Shown: positions 41,941 to 51,139, counted from the first letter of the stretch. The stretch is 64,000 nt of DNA from Arthrobacter sp. OV608 (GCA_900110595.1 FOEZ01000005.1:244621-308620), one strand, 5' to 3'. Translations and numbers: made by a program. Notes: generated by a model not told the origin, from the letters alone.

Positions 41941-41976
41941 CACAGCCGGCGGAGTCGGCTCCGCCAGGAGGCTGTG
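41941..41976. terminator. Nested hairpin between convergent small genes
   Basis: The outer arms CACAGCC / GGCTGTG enclose a perfect inner stem GGCGGAG-TCGG-CTCCGCC. It lies between the end of the 122-aa frame (41916) and the end of the 56-aa minus-strand gene (41981), so it probably terminates both. Confidence 0.6.
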
Positions 41977-41980
41977 TACG

Positions 41981-42151
41981 TCACAGCGGGCGCTTGGCGA
42001 TTTTCTTAACCCAGGCGGGGGACTCGAGGCCCTGCTTCTTATCAGTTGAGAGTCGAAGGCGGGCAGCCCGAACGATGACGCGTTCCTGTGCGGGGGAGAC
42101 GTAAGGCTTCTGCTCGCCGTCGGACGTTTTCTTTTCCGCTACTGCACTCAT
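41981..42151 (-). CDS. Small basic protein (56 aa)
   Basis: A 56-codon frame, MSAVAEKKTSDGEQKPY, then VSPAQERVIVRAARLRL and KKQGLESPAWVKKIAKRPL. It is preceded by GGAGGATCG and overlaps the stop of the upstream 148-aa gene (ATGA). It is basic, without a membrane segment. Translational coupling and the strong ribosome binding site argue that it is a real second gene of a two-gene unit. Function unknown. Confidence 0.6.
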   Translation of the reverse strand: MSAVAEKKTSDGEQKPYVSPAQERVIVRAARLRLSTDKKQGLESPAWVKKIAKRPL

Positions 42152-42594
42152 CGATCCTCCTTCAGGTCCTCGTCCACTTCATTGTCCGGCAACGGAGGCA
42201 ACAGGTCCAGTGTGGCCTCACCGTTGGCCAGTGGACGCGTCCAGGCTTCGGCAATGATTTGGGCCTCTTCCGGCCCGGCAAGATTGCTGGTGCTGAGCAG
42301 CTCCAGCACGGCGAGGCCGATGTCTTGTTTCTCGGGCTTGTTGTCCACGGAGGCTTCCAGGGCCCACTGGGCCCTGCGCCACCATTCGGCACGGCTGTCG
42401 GCTTCAGCTTTTTGCCGCAGGGCCCGATCGTCCGCGACGGTCCGCTGCCGAAGGGTATTCCACCCAATAAAGGCGGCCAGCAGGGCACCGAGCACCACGG
42501 CCAGCGGACCCAGGGCGGCAACGATCTGCCACCACTCTGCTGGTCCGCTGTCCAAAGTGACATGGACCGCGTCTGGCGACGGTATGCTGTTCAC
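42148..42594 (-). CDS. Single-pass membrane protein, hypothetical
   Basis: A 148-residue frame. A short periplasmic N-terminus is followed by one membrane helix at residues 20-46 (WWQIVAALGPLAVVLGALLA, then AFIGW), a charged amphipathic stretch (RQRTVADDRALRQKAEADSR) and a helical C-terminal part (IGLAVLELLSTSNLAGPEEA, then QIIAEAW). The layout resembles small phage- or island-associated membrane proteins. It is coupled to the 56-aa gene. No domain recognised. Confidence 0.65.
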   Translation of the reverse strand: MNSIPSPDAVHVTLDSGPAEWWQIVAALGPLAVVLGALLAAFIGWNTLRQRTVADDRALRQKAEADSRAEWWRRAQWALEASVDNKPEKQDIGLAVLELLSTSNLAGPEEAQIIAEAWTRPLANGEATLDLLPPLPDNEVDEDLKEDR

Positions 42595-42760
42595 ACACCC
42601 AGCCTAAGTGCCGCCACCGACAGTCCAGTACGGCTCTGCCTGTAAGGGGCTCTGCCTCCAAGGGGCGTACTGCCGAACGGTGTCACTTGCGTTAAAAGAG
42701 TGGTGGATGTCACTCCAGCCATCAGTGCGGAGCCAAATACGGGGGTTTAAGACACAAAGA

Positions 42761-42791
42761 AGCCCCGGAAAATCAGTGATTTTCCGGGGCT
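42761..42791 (-). terminator. Terminator downstream of tRNA-Leu
   Basis: A 15-bp perfect inverted repeat, AGCCCCGGAAAATCA / TGATTTTCCGGGGCT with one base between the arms, followed on the minus strand by TCTTTGT. It starts nine bases after the tRNA 3' end. Confidence 0.8.
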
Positions 42792-42799
42792 TCCGTTTG

Positions 42800-42882
42800 T
42801 GCGCGGAGGGGGACTTGAACCCCCACCCCCTTTCGAGGACTAGCACCTCAAGCTAGCGCGTCTGCCATTCCGCCACCCGCGC
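42800..42882 (-). tRNA. tRNA-Leu (anticodon GAG)
   Basis: Read on the minus strand, the gene starts GCGCGGGTGGCGGAATGG and ends in TCCGCGC plus discriminator A. It folds with a 7-bp acceptor stem (last pair G-U), a D arm with GGCGGAATGGCAGACGC, an anticodon stem CTAGC/GCTAG closing the loop TTGAGGT (anticodon GAG), the long variable arm of class II tRNAs, and GTTCAAGTC in the T loop. CCA is not encoded. tRNA-Leu genes are common integration sites, but no integrase or duplicated 3' end is seen nearby. Confidence 0.95.
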
Positions 42883-43051
42883 AGGTGGTATTTCGGGAAC
42901 CGTTTCCGCCTTTCAGCGTTTCGCATCTCTCCGAAGCAGCGAGAAAAACTCTAACACGAGTTTCCGGGAACAACGAATCGGGCCAAATGGGTAGGCTGAG
43001 GGCAGCGAACCGGCGCATGCCCACCCGTCATTCCCAGTGAGGAGCTTTCAT

Positions 43052-44356
43052 ATGCCTGATGTCCTGCCCGAGGATGAAGTTGTCCGAATCTGCCAGGAGC
43101 TCATCCGGATAGACACCTCAAACTACGGGGACGGGTCCGGGCCGGGGGAGCGGGCCGCAGCCGAGTATGCGGCCGGGCTCATCGAAGAGGTCGGCCTGGA
43201 GGCCGAGATCTTTGAGTCTGCTCCCGGGCGGGCGAATGTGGTGACCCGGATGGCTGGCGAGGACCCCTCCGCCAGCGCCCTCGTGGTGCACGGCCACCTC
43301 GACGTGGTGCCCGCACTCCGGGACCAGTGGTCCGTGGACCCGTTCGGGGCCGAACTGAAGGACGGGCTCATCTGGGGCCGCGGCGCCGTCGATATGAAGG
43401 ACATGGACGCCATGATCCTCTCGGTCCTGCGAAGCTTCGCCAGGACCGGCAAAAAGCCCAAGCGGGACATCATCTTCGCCTTCTTCGCCGACGAGGAAGC
43501 CGGCGGGGCTTTGGGCGCGCGGTACGCAGTGGACAAGCGTCCGGAACTCTTCGAGGGCGCCACGGAAGCCATCTCCGAAGTCGGTGGCTTCTCGGCAACC
43601 ATCGGCGGCCAGCGCACCTACCTGCTCCAGACCGCGGAAAAGGGAATCTCCTGGCTGCGCCTGGTGGCGCACGGCCGGGCCGGCCACGGCTCCCAGATCA
43701 ACACGGACAACGCCGTCACCCGCCTGGCGGCAGCGGTAACGCGGATCGGCGAATACAAGTGGCCCATCGAACTGACCCCCACCACCCGGCAGTTCCTGGA
43801 TGGCGTGACCGAACTCACGGGTGTGGAGTTCGACGCCGACAATCCGGACCTGCTGCTGGACCAGCTGGGAACGGTGGCGCGTTTTGTGGGAGCCACCCTG
43901 CAGAACACCACCAACCCCACGCTGCTCAAGGGCGGCTACAAGCACAATGTCATCCCGGAATCGGCTGAGGCGCTCATCGACTGCCGCACCCTGCCGGGTC
44001 AGCAGGAGCATGTCCTGGAAATCGTGCGGGAACTGGCGGGAACCGGGGTGGATGTCAGCTACGTCCATAACGACGTGTCCCTTGAGGTCCCGTTCGCCGG
44101 CAACCTGGTGGACTCCATGATCGACGCCCTGCATTCGGAAGACCCTGGCGCCAAGGTGCTGCCGTACACGCTCTCCGGCGGCACGGACAACAAATCCCTC
44201 AGCAGGCTCGGTATCACCGGCTACGGCTTCGCACCCCTGATGCTGCCGGACGAACTGGATTTCACCGGCATGTTCCACGGCGTGGACGAGCGCGTCCCCG
44301 CGGACTCGCTCAAGTTCGGCGCCAGAGTGCTCAACACCCTGCTCACCAACTACTGA
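43052..44356 (+). CDS. M20/M25/M40 family metallohydrolase (dipeptidase/deacylase)
   Basis: A 434-residue zinc aminoacylase/dipeptidase. It has VVHGHLDVVPA (first metal His/Asp), GRGAVDMKDMDAMILS, FAFFADEEAGG (catalytic Glu pair) and the dimerisation domain VAHGRAGHGSQINTDN. The last metal His lies in the C-terminal part (GMFHGVDERVP). It is related to DapE/ArgE and to Rv2141c of M. tuberculosis. The substrate cannot be fixed. ATG 43052 follows GAGGAG. A -10-like TAGGCT lies at 42992. The acyl-CoA dehydrogenase gene follows ten bases later. Confidence 0.93.
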   Translation: MPDVLPEDEVVRICQELIRIDTSNYGDGSGPGERAAAEYAAGLIEEVGLEAEIFESAPGRANVVTRMAGEDPSASALVVHGHLDVVPALRDQWSVDPFGAELKDGLIWGRGAVDMKDMDAMILSVLRSFARTGKKPKRDIIFAFFADEEAGGALGARYAVDKRPELFEGATEAISEVGGFSATIGGQRTYLLQTAEKGISWLRLVAHGRAGHGSQINTDNAVTRLAAAVTRIGEYKWPIELTPTTRQFLDGVTELTGVEFDADNPDLLLDQLGTVARFVGATLQNTTNPTLLKGGYKHNVIPESAEALIDCRTLPGQQEHVLEIVRELAGTGVDVSYVHNDVSLEVPFAGNLVDSMIDALHSEDPGAKVLPYTLSGGTDNKSLSRLGITGYGFAPLMLPDELDFTGMFHGVDERVPADSLKFGARVLNTLLTNY

Positions 44357-44366
44357 GCAGGCGGCC

Positions 44367-45527
44367 ATGACCCCGGACGACGTCCTGCCGGACGAGCTGC
44401 TGGAACGCATCCGCGCCCGCGCCGCCGGATACGACCGGGACAACACGTTCTTCCACGAGGACCTGCAGGAGCTTGTGGAGGCCGGTTACCTGAAGCTATT
44501 TGTCCCCGCGGACGACGGCGGAAAAGGACTTGGGCTCGCGGCGGCGGCGCAGTGCCAGCGCAGACTGGCAACGGCTGCTCCCGCCACCGCGCTGGCGGTG
44601 AACATGCACCTGGTGTGGACCGGCGTCGCGCAGGTCCTCGCCGCACGCGGGGACTCTTCGCTGGACTTCGTCCTCAAGGAGGCTGCCGCCGGCGAAATCT
44701 TCGCTTTCGGCAATTCCGAAGCGGGCAACGATTCCGTCCTCTTCGACTCACGTACGGCGGCGGAGCCATTGCCCGGCGGCGGCTACGCGTTCACTGGAAC
44801 CAAGATCTTCACCAGCCTCTCGCCCGCATGGACCAGGCTGGGGATCTTCGGGAAGGACCCGTCCGGCAGGGACGGCGACGGCGAACTCGTCCACGGTTTT
44901 ATCACCCGGCAGACGCCGGGCTACCGGATCCTTGACGACTGGGACACACTCGGGATGCGCGCCAGCCAGTCCAATACCACGGTCCTGGAAGGCGTTGAAG
45001 TCCCGGCAGACCGGATCTTCCGCAAGCTCCCCGTGGGTCCCAACCGGGATCCCCTGATCTTCGCCATCTTCGCGTGCTTCGAGACGCTGCTGGCCGCCGT
45101 CTACACCGGCGTGGGGGAGCGTGCGCTGGCAGTGGGGGTGGAGGCTGCCAAACGGCGTACCTCATTCAAGAACGCCGGCCGAAGCTACGCGCAGGACCCG
45201 GACATCCGCTGGAAGGTCGCGGAAGCGGCGATGGCCATGGACCACCTCTACCCGCAGCTGGCAACGGTGACGGCCGACGTCGACAACCTCGCAGACCACG
45301 GCCCTCAGTGGTTCCCCAAGCTCGTCGGCCTGAAGGTCAACGCGACGGAAACGGCACGCCGTGTGGTGGACCTGGCCATCCGGGTCAGCGGGGGGTCAAG
45401 CTACTTTCGCGGCTCCGAGCTCGAGCGGCTGTACCGGGACGTCCTGGCGGGAATGTTCCACCCGTCCGACGACGAATCGGCCCACAACACGGTCGCCACG
45501 GCCTGGCTGGGGCCGCTGGAAGAGTAG
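44367..45527 (+). CDS. Acyl-CoA dehydrogenase family protein
   Basis: A 386-residue flavoprotein with the three-part ACAD fold. It has an N-terminal helical part, FAFGNSEAGNDSVLF in place of the usual T-E-x-x-G-S-D flavin motif, the middle beta domain with GYRILDDWDTLGMRASQSNT, and a C-terminal helical part (RVSGGSSYFRGSELERLYRD). The catalytic Glu seen in short-chain enzymes is not obvious, and the flavin motif is variant, as in the flavin-dependent monooxygenase-like (DszC/HpaB-related) subfamily. Substrate unknown. It probably belongs to the same transcript as the M20 gene. Confidence 0.88.
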   Translation: MTPDDVLPDELLERIRARAAGYDRDNTFFHEDLQELVEAGYLKLFVPADDGGKGLGLAAAAQCQRRLATAAPATALAVNMHLVWTGVAQVLAARGDSSLDFVLKEAAAGEIFAFGNSEAGNDSVLFDSRTAAEPLPGGGYAFTGTKIFTSLSPAWTRLGIFGKDPSGRDGDGELVHGFITRQTPGYRILDDWDTLGMRASQSNTTVLEGVEVPADRIFRKLPVGPNRDPLIFAIFACFETLLAAVYTGVGERALAVGVEAAKRRTSFKNAGRSYAQDPDIRWKVAEAAMAMDHLYPQLATVTADVDNLADHGPQWFPKLVGLKVNATETARRVVDLAIRVSGGSSYFRGSELERLYRDVLAGMFHPSDDESAHNTVATAWLGPLEE

Positions 45528-45545
45528 GAGCTGGACAAGTGTTCT

Positions 45546-45779
45546 CTAGACGGTCCGCTGGACCTGCATGACTCGGCGGCGGAGCCAGAAGCGCCTGCCT
45601 CCGCCCATATACAGTTTGCTGCGCTCGAGCTCCCACTTGCCGTATTCGGAGTGCTCCACCAGGCGGCGGCGTGCCTCATGCAGTGAATCCACAGGGCTGA
45701 CCGTCAGTACGAGGTACTCGTACTGCTTCGCATAGTCCCGTTCCCGCTGGACCGAGCTGGTGAGAAATTGTTCCTTCAT
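45546..45779 (-). CDS. DUF5703 family protein
   Basis: A 77-residue actinobacterial protein: YAKQYEYLVLTVSPVDSLHE, LVEHSEYGKWELERSKLY, GGGRRFWLRRRVMQVQRTV. The pattern E-Y/x-L ... EYGKWEL ... W-LRRR-x-M/V-R is characteristic and conserved. It occurs near uppP and mshC in several actinobacteria. Function unknown. GGAGAG precedes the ATG. Confidence 0.85.
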   Translation of the reverse strand: MKEQFLTSSVQRERDYAKQYEYLVLTVSPVDSLHEARRRLVEHSEYGKWELERSKLYMGGGRRFWLRRRVMQVQRTV

Positions 45780-45819
45780 TTGCTCTCCATTTTCGTCCTT
45801 TTCCGGCTAACGTGAAGTC

Positions 45820-46092
45820 ATGAGCATCGATCCGCGTGTCGCGCTTCAGTCCTTGACCACCGCTTTGGAAGAACACCTTATAGCAGCATCGAACCGCCGC
45901 GGAGATGGAGATCCCTCCGTCGAGGCGGCTTTTTTTGCGGTTGCCGATGCCTTCGAAGTCTATGAGGACGCCCTCTACGAGGCCTACAACGAGGTCACCC
46001 CGCTGCAGGTCTTTGATGACGAGGACGAAGAGGATGAAGAGAGCGCCATCGATGACGAGGACCTGGAAATCGTCGAGGACCGGAACCTCTGA
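45820..46092 (+). CDS. Acidic conserved hypothetical protein
   Basis: A 90-residue protein with a helical N-terminal part (ALQSLTTALEEHLIAASNRR ... AFFAVADAFEVYEDALYEAY) and a strongly acidic tail (FDDEDEEDEESAIDDEDLE). ATG 45820 lies six bases after TAACGT, a leaderless position. It is divergent from the DUF5703 gene. Similar short acidic proteins recur in Micrococcaceae; function unknown. Confidence 0.8.
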   Translation: MSIDPRVALQSLTTALEEHLIAASNRRGDGDPSVEAAFFAVADAFEVYEDALYEAYNEVTPLQVFDDEDEEDEESAIDDEDLEIVEDRNL

Positions 46093-46121
46093 CCCAAAAG
46101 CCGCACGGACCGGCCGAAGCC

Positions 46122-47057
46122 CTAGTTGACTGCTGAAGCGTCCTCCAGGGCGCAAGCAATTTCGGGCGGCAGCGGCGTCAACTGCGCATCCAGAATTTCC
46201 TTCAGCTGCGCAGGTGTGCGGGGCCCAACAATCGCGGTGGACACACCGTGCTGCGACAACAGCCAGCTAAGGGAAACATCCTGCGGTGTCCGGCCCAGAC
46301 CTTTGGCTGCCATGCACACAGCTTCGACTGTCCTGGATGCCTTGCCGTCGAGGTAAGGCTCAACGTAGCCGGCCGCCGCCGCGGACGCTCCGCGGGAACC
46401 GGACGGGATGCTGCCGCGGTACTTGCCGGTGAGTACGCCGCGCCCCAGCGGCGCCCACGCCATAAGTCCCAGCCCGGCATCCTCGACGGCGGGAATCAGC
46501 TCCGCCTCCGGCTTCCGCTCCAGGAACGAATATTCCGCCTGGACAGCCACCAGTGGAAAGCCCGCAACGGCCGCTGCCTTGGCGGTCTGCCAGCCGTTGA
46601 AGTTCGAAACTCCGGCATAGCGGGCCCGGCCCGTCCGCACCGCGAACTCCAAAGCGGACAGCGTCTCGTCCAGCGGCACATTGCTGTCCCACGCCTGCGC
46701 GAACCAGATATCCACGTAGTCCGTGCCGAGCCTTGCCAGACTGGCTTCAAGGCCGCTGAGCATCGCGTTACGTGAGGTGTCCACGCCACGCCGGCCATCC
46801 GGCGTCGTCATTCCCGCTTTGGTGGAGATGGAAATCTCGGTGCGGGCCACCACGTCGCCCAGCAGGGAACCAATCATCGCCTCGGAGCGCCCGTCGGCGT
46901 AGGACGCCGCCGTGTCCACATGCCGGCCGCCCGCGTTCAGGAAGTTACGGAGCAGTTCCGAAGCGTCCTGTTCGTCCGTCTCGCCGGCCCAGGACATGGT
47001 GCCTAGGGAAAGGGCGGAAACTCGCAATCCACTGTTGCCGACGAAACGCTGCTGCAT
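46122..47057 (-). CDS. Aldo/keto reductase
   Basis: A 311-residue NADPH-dependent aldo/keto reductase (TIM barrel). It has GNSGLRVSALSLGTMSWAG, DTAASYADGRSEAMIGSLL (catalytic Asp and Tyr), a Lys in ISTKAGM, the His-equivalent region WFAQAWDSNVPLDETLSAL (Gln replaces His, as in some subfamilies), VQAEYSFLER and the cofactor end GPRTPAQLKEIL. ATG 47057 lies seven bases after TAAGCT, a leaderless position. It is divergent from uppP, and the two promoters lie within 51 bases. Substrate unknown. Confidence 0.92.
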   Translation of the reverse strand: MQQRFVGNSGLRVSALSLGTMSWAGETDEQDASELLRNFLNAGGRHVDTAASYADGRSEAMIGSLLGDVVARTEISISTKAGMTTPDGRRGVDTSRNAMLSGLEASLARLGTDYVDIWFAQAWDSNVPLDETLSALEFAVRTGRARYAGVSNFNGWQTAKAAAVAGFPLVAVQAEYSFLERKPEAELIPAVEDAGLGLMAWAPLGRGVLTGKYRGSIPSGSRGASAAAAGYVEPYLDGKASRTVEAVCMAAKGLGRTPQDVSLSWLLSQHGVSTAIVGPRTPAQLKEILDAQLTPLPPEIACALEDASAVN

Positions 47058-47108
47058 AGCAGCAAGCTTACGGGCAGAACCGGCGCTGCCATGCCGTAGG
47101 GTCTTAGC

Positions 47109-47942
47109 GTGAACTGGTTTGAGGCGGCCCTGTTGGGCCTTGTGCAGGGACTGACCGAATTTCTACCTATTTCATCGAGTGCGCACCTGAGGATTGTGGG
47201 GCAGTTCCTGCCCAATGCCGAGGATCCCGGCGCAGCTTTCACCGCCATCACCCAGCTCGGAACCGAAACCGCGGTGCTCATCTACTTCTGGCGGGACATT
47301 GTCCGGATCGTCAAGGCATGGGCAGGTTCATTGACCGGAAAAGTATCCCGGCAGGACCCGGACGCCCGGATGGGCTGGCTGGTCATCCTGGGCAGCCTTC
47401 CCATCATCGTCCTGGGCCTGCTGTTCCAGGACCAGATCGAATCCGTGCTTCGCAGCATGTGGATCGTCGCCACCATGCTGATTGTGTTCGGCCTGATCCT
47501 GGCCGTCGCAGACGCGGTGGGCAAGCAGAAACGCGACCTGAACCATCTCACCTACAAGCACGGCATCCTCTTTGGTTTCGCGCAGGCCATGGCCCTGATC
47601 CCCGGAGTGTCCCGGTCCGGCGGCACCATCACCGCCGGCCTCCTGATGGGCTACACCCGTGAAGCCGCCGCGCGCTACTCCTTCCTGCTGGCCATTCCGG
47701 CTGTTTTTGGCAGCGGACTCTTCCAGCTGTACAAAACATTGTCCAAGGAAGGCATCACTGGCCCTTACGGCCTGCCGGAAACAGCCCTCGCCACCGTCAT
47801 CGCCCTCGTGGTGGGCTACGTCATCATCGGCTGGTTCCTCAAATTCGTTTCCACCCGCAGCTACCGCCTGTTTGTCTGGTACCGGATCCTCCTGGGCCTC
47901 GCCCTGTACCTGCTTCTCGGTTTCGGTGTCATCAGCGCCTAG
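47109..47942 (+). CDS. uppP: Undecaprenyl-diphosphatase (bacitracin resistance protein)
   Basis: A 277-residue membrane enzyme that recycles undecaprenyl pyrophosphate to the monophosphate for cell-wall synthesis. It has the two BacA motifs: [19 protein letters not shown] near the N-terminus and [20 protein letters not shown] in the second half, with about eight membrane segments. GTG 47109 lies six bases after TAGGGT, so the message is probably leaderless. mshC follows 15 bases later but also shows its own -10 element. Confidence 0.96.
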   Translation: MNWFEAALLGLVQGLTEFLPISSSAHLRIVGQFLPNAEDPGAAFTAITQLGTETAVLIYFWRDIVRIVKAWAGSLTGKVSRQDPDARMGWLVILGSLPIIVLGLLFQDQIESVLRSMWIVATMLIVFGLILAVADAVGKQKRDLNHLTYKHGILFGFAQAMALIPGVSRSGGTITAGLLMGYTREAAARYSFLLAIPAVFGSGLFQLYKTLSKEGITGPYGLPETALATVIALVVGYVIIGWFLKFVSTRSYRLFVWYRILLGLALYLLLGFGVISA

Positions 47943-47957
47943 CACTAGGCTTGGTCT

Positions 47958-49235
47958 GTGAAATCCTGGACTTCCCGCCCTGTCCCTGACGTGCCCGGCA
48001 ACATGCCTGCCATCCGGTTGTTCGACACTGCCTTAGGGCGCGAGGTAGCCCTGGAACCGGACGGGCAGCCGTCCATGTATGTCTGCGGCATCACCCCTTA
48101 TGACGCGACGCACATGGGGCATGCGGCCAGCTACGTCGCCTTCGATCTCCTGAACCGGGCCTGGCGGGACGCCGGCCATCCCGTGTCGTACGTCCAGAAC
48201 GTCACGGACGTGGATGATCCGCTGCTGGAACGCGCCACGGCAACCGGCGTGGATTGGCGGGACCTTGCGGCCAGCCAGATCGAACTCTTCCAAACGGACA
48301 TGGAGGCGCTGAACGTCCTCGCTCCGGACCACTACGTCGGCGCCGTCGAGTCCATCTCCCTGATCGTTCCGGAAGTAGAGCGCCTGGTCAGCCTCGGGCT
48401 GGCTTACAAGGTGGAGGGCACCAACGGCGAGCCTGACGGCGATGTCTATTACGACGTTGAAGCAGCCGGCAAGCAATCCGTGTCGCCGGACGCCTGGGCG
48501 CTGGGTTCCATCTCCGGGCTGGCCGAAAGCGAAATGCTGGAGCTTTTCGCCGAACGCGGCGGAGATCCCGGCCGGTCCGGCAAGCGGCAGGCGCTGGATC
48601 CGCTGCTGTGGCGGGTGGCGCGGGAAGGAGAGCCGAGCTGGCCCGGCGGCAGCCTCGGAGCAGGGCGGCCCGGCTGGCACATCGAATGCACGGTGATCGC
48701 GCAAAAGTACCTGCCCTCGCCCTTCACTGTCCAGGGCGGCGGCTCCGACCTCATATTCCCGCACCACGAGATGGGAGCGGGCCACGCCTATTCCCTGGCC
48801 GGTGTTCCGCTCGCAAAGCACTACGCCCACGCCGGAATGGTGGGCCTGGACGGCGAGAAGATGAGCAAGTCCAAGGGCAACCTGGTGCTGGTCTCCAAGC
48901 TGCGGGCCGCAGGCGAGGACCCGGCCGCCATCCGCCTGGCCATCCTTGCCCACCACTACCGTTCGGACTGGTCCTGGACTGAAGAAGGGTTCGAGGCGGC
49001 GAAAGCAGACCTTGCCGCGTGGCGCCAGGCGCTGGCCCACGCTCCCGCCGGCTCGGCATCCGCCCTGATTTCGGAGATGCGCGCAGCCCTGGCTGCCGAC
49101 CTCAACGCTCCGGCGGCTGTTGCCGCTGTCTCCCATTGGGCTGAGCAGGCGAACGCCGGCTCAACCCCGGCCAGCGGCGAGGACCAGGCATTGGTGCGGG
49201 ACGCCGTCGACGCCCTCCTCGGTATCCGCCTCTAA
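47958..49235 (+). CDS. mshC: Mycothiol biosynthesis cysteine ligase
   Basis: A 425-residue class I synthetase-fold enzyme that joins cysteine to GlcN-Ins in mycothiol synthesis. It has the CysRS-like zinc cysteine and HIGH-type motif ([20 protein letters not shown]), [13 protein letters not shown], the zinc-site [12 protein letters not shown] and the KMSKS loop ([10 protein letters not shown]). The shorter C-terminus compared with CysRS identifies MshC. Its presence shows that mycothiol is the main thiol. GTG 47958 lies six bases after TAGGCT, a leaderless position. A strong terminator separates it from the convergent PAC2 gene. Confidence 0.97.
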   Translation: MKSWTSRPVPDVPGNMPAIRLFDTALGREVALEPDGQPSMYVCGITPYDATHMGHAASYVAFDLLNRAWRDAGHPVSYVQNVTDVDDPLLERATATGVDWRDLAASQIELFQTDMEALNVLAPDHYVGAVESISLIVPEVERLVSLGLAYKVEGTNGEPDGDVYYDVEAAGKQSVSPDAWALGSISGLAESEMLELFAERGGDPGRSGKRQALDPLLWRVAREGEPSWPGGSLGAGRPGWHIECTVIAQKYLPSPFTVQGGGSDLIFPHHEMGAGHAYSLAGVPLAKHYAHAGMVGLDGEKMSKSKGNLVLVSKLRAAGEDPAAIRLAILAHHYRSDWSWTEEGFEAAKADLAAWRQALAHAPAGSASALISEMRAALAADLNAPAAVAAVSHWAEQANAGSTPASGEDQALVRDAVDALLGIRL

Positions 49236-49239
49236 AGAG

Positions 49240-49278
49240 CTGCCTCCGGACCTGCCCGAATGGCAGGTCCGGAGGCAG
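49240..49278. terminator. Bidirectional terminator, mshC / PAC2
   Basis: A 17-bp perfect stem CTGCCTCCGGACCTGCC / GGCAGGTCCGGAGGCAG with loop CGAAT, four bases after the mshC stop and before the end of the PAC2 gene. Confidence 0.9.
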
Positions 49279-49306
49279 TCTCAGGGCTCCCGCGGGCCTG
49301 TACCAG

Positions 49307-50212
49307 CTAGGGCCGGTCCTGGCCCCGGCGTTTGAGGTAGCGTTCAAACTCGCGGGCTATGGACTCACCCGTTGCTTCGGGAAGATCGGCCGTGTCCTTC
49401 GCTTCTTCAAGCTGCCGGACATAGGCTGCAATTTCGGGATCTTCGGTGGCCAGTTCGTCCACGCCCCGTTCCCACGCGTCGGCTTCCTCCGCCAGCTCGT
49501 GTGTGTCCAGCGGTGCCTGGAGGAGCTCCTCGATGCGGTGGAGGAGAGCCAGTTGCGCCTTGGGCGAAGGGGCTTGGGCAACGTAGTGCGGAACCGCCGC
49601 CCACAGCGAGACGGCGGGGATGCCGGCCAGCAGCGAAACCTCGGAGAGGACTCCCACGATGCCCACGGGCCCTTCATACTGCGGCGCTTCCAGGTTCATG
49701 CGTTCGCGCAGCGGCCCGTCGTCGGAGGAGGTACTCACGGGAATGGGCCGGCTGTGGGGAACGTCCGCCAGCAGGGCGCCCACCAGGATGACGTAATCAA
49801 CATTCAGGGCTTCGGCATGGACCAGGAGTTCGGCCGTGTACGCGCGCCATTTATAGGACGGCTCGGTGCCCTGGACAAAGATGACGTCCACATTGGAATT
49901 GGGGGCGCTGGCTTTGTAGATGCGCGTGGAGGGCCACTTGATCTTGCGTTCGCCGGCAGCGTTCCTGCGGATGGTGGGGCGCGTGAACTGGAAATCGTAG
50001 TACTCGTCGGCGTCGATGGACGCCACCTTCTTGCCGCCCCACAGCTTGTTGAGGTACCGCAGCGAGTCGCTTGCGGCCTCGCCGGCATCATTCCAGCCTT
50101 CAAAGGCGGCAAGCATCACTGTCACGCGCTGTCCCTCAGGCACAGGCTGCAGGAACCGTTCGCGGGCGGGTCCTGCCCCCGGGTCGGTGGTGTCTCCCTC
50201 GAAGCTATTCAT
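49307..50212 (-). CDS. PAC2 family (proteasome assembly chaperone-like) protein
   Basis: A 301-residue PAC2-fold protein: VMLAAFEGWNDAGEAASDS, DADEYYDFQFTRPTI, VDVIFVQGTEPSYKWRAYT, VILVGALLADVPHSRPIPV, GIPAVSLWAAVPHYVAQAPS. The fold is named after the eukaryotic proteasome assembly chaperone 2. The bacterial homologs (Rv2125 type) lie near the Pup-proteasome genes, but a role in assembly has not been shown. ATG 50212 lies six bases after TAGGGT, a leaderless position. Confidence 0.93.
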   Translation of the reverse strand: MNSFEGDTTDPGAGPARERFLQPVPEGQRVTVMLAAFEGWNDAGEAASDSLRYLNKLWGGKKVASIDADEYYDFQFTRPTIRRNAAGERKIKWPSTRIYKASAPNSNVDVIFVQGTEPSYKWRAYTAELLVHAEALNVDYVILVGALLADVPHSRPIPVSTSSDDGPLRERMNLEAPQYEGPVGIVGVLSEVSLLAGIPAVSLWAAVPHYVAQAPSPKAQLALLHRIEELLQAPLDTHELAEEADAWERGVDELATEDPEIAAYVRQLEEAKDTADLPEATGESIAREFERYLKRRGQDRP

Positions 50213-50362
50213 TTCTTCACCCTACGTCCAAGGAGCAGGGTGTTGCATTGAATGAAGCGCCGAAAAATGCACTGTCCGCGCCTTATACGGCAGCAACGGG
50301 TCCCGTATCCGCCCAAGGCGTAGCCCCAGCTCCCGTTCAGGCTGTCCCCGTAGACTGGGTGG

Positions 50363-51139
50363 ATGCGACAGCCAGCCACACCTTCCCCGCTGAGAGCCGT
50401 CCTGTGGGACATGGACGGCACCATAGTGGACACCGAGCCCTACTGGATCGCAGCCGAGCACGCACTGGTTGAAGCCCACGGCGGAACCTGGTCCCATGAA
50501 CAGGCCATGCAGCTGGTGGGCCAGTCGCTGACATTCTCCGCCGGTCTCCTCCAGCAGGCGGGAGTGGATCTGGGCATACGGCAAATTATCGACACGCTGA
50601 CCGCCGAAGTGGTGGCGAGCGTCCGGCAGCAGGTGCCCTGGCGGCCGGGCGCCCGGGAACTGTTGGAAAACCTGCACCAGGCGGGCGTGAGGTGCGCGCT
50701 TGTCACCATGTCCGAGGGACCCCTGGCCCGTGAAGTGGTGGCCAGCCTTCCCCGCCCGTACTTCGAAGTGGTGGTCACCGGGGACTCGGTGGCGCAGGGC
50801 AAACCACACCCCGAGGCCTACCTGAAGGCAGTGGAACAGCTCCAGGAATCCGATCCGGACCTTTCCCTGAAGCACTGCGTTGCACTTGAAGACTCAACTC
50901 CGGGCGTGGCGGCCGCGGTGGCCTCCGGCGTGGCCACCGTTGCCATTCCACACATAGTCCCGCTGCCTGAAAGCGAACGCTACATTCTTTGGGATTCCCT
51001 GGCCGGCCGGTCCCTGGCCGATCTGGAGGACCTGCTCCTGGCCCGCTCCCTTCCGAAGGAATCCGCTGGGTACGAGCCTGCCCTGCATGAACCGGCAACA
51101 CTGGAAGGGGCCGGAGCTCCGGGGGCCGTCCATGACTGA
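50363..51139 (+). CDS. HAD superfamily hydrolase (beta-phosphoglucomutase-like)
   Basis: A 258-residue HAD phosphatase of subfamily IA with motif I LWDMDGTIVDTEPYW, a helical cap, ALVTMSEGP (motif II), GKPHPEAYL (motif III Lys) and ALEDSTPGVAAA (motif IV). The substrate is unknown. ATG 50363 lies six bases after TAGACT, a leaderless position. Its end overlaps the M50-CBS gene by eight bases. Confidence 0.92.
   Translation: MRQPATPSPLRAVLWDMDGTIVDTEPYWIAAEHALVEAHGGTWSHEQAMQLVGQSLTFSAGLLQQAGVDLGIRQIIDTLTAEVVASVRQQVPWRPGARELLENLHQAGVRCALVTMSEGPLAREVVASLPRPYFEVVVTGDSVAQGKPHPEAYLKAVEQLQESDPDLSLKHCVALEDSTPGVAAAVASGVATVAIPHIVPLPESERYILWDSLAGRSLADLEDLLLARSLPKESAGYEPALHEPATLEGAGAPGAVHD

Noticed and set aside
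42800-42882. tRNA-Leu as an attachment site of an integrated element
   Set aside because: No integrase gene and no repeated tRNA 3' end were found on either side within the window.
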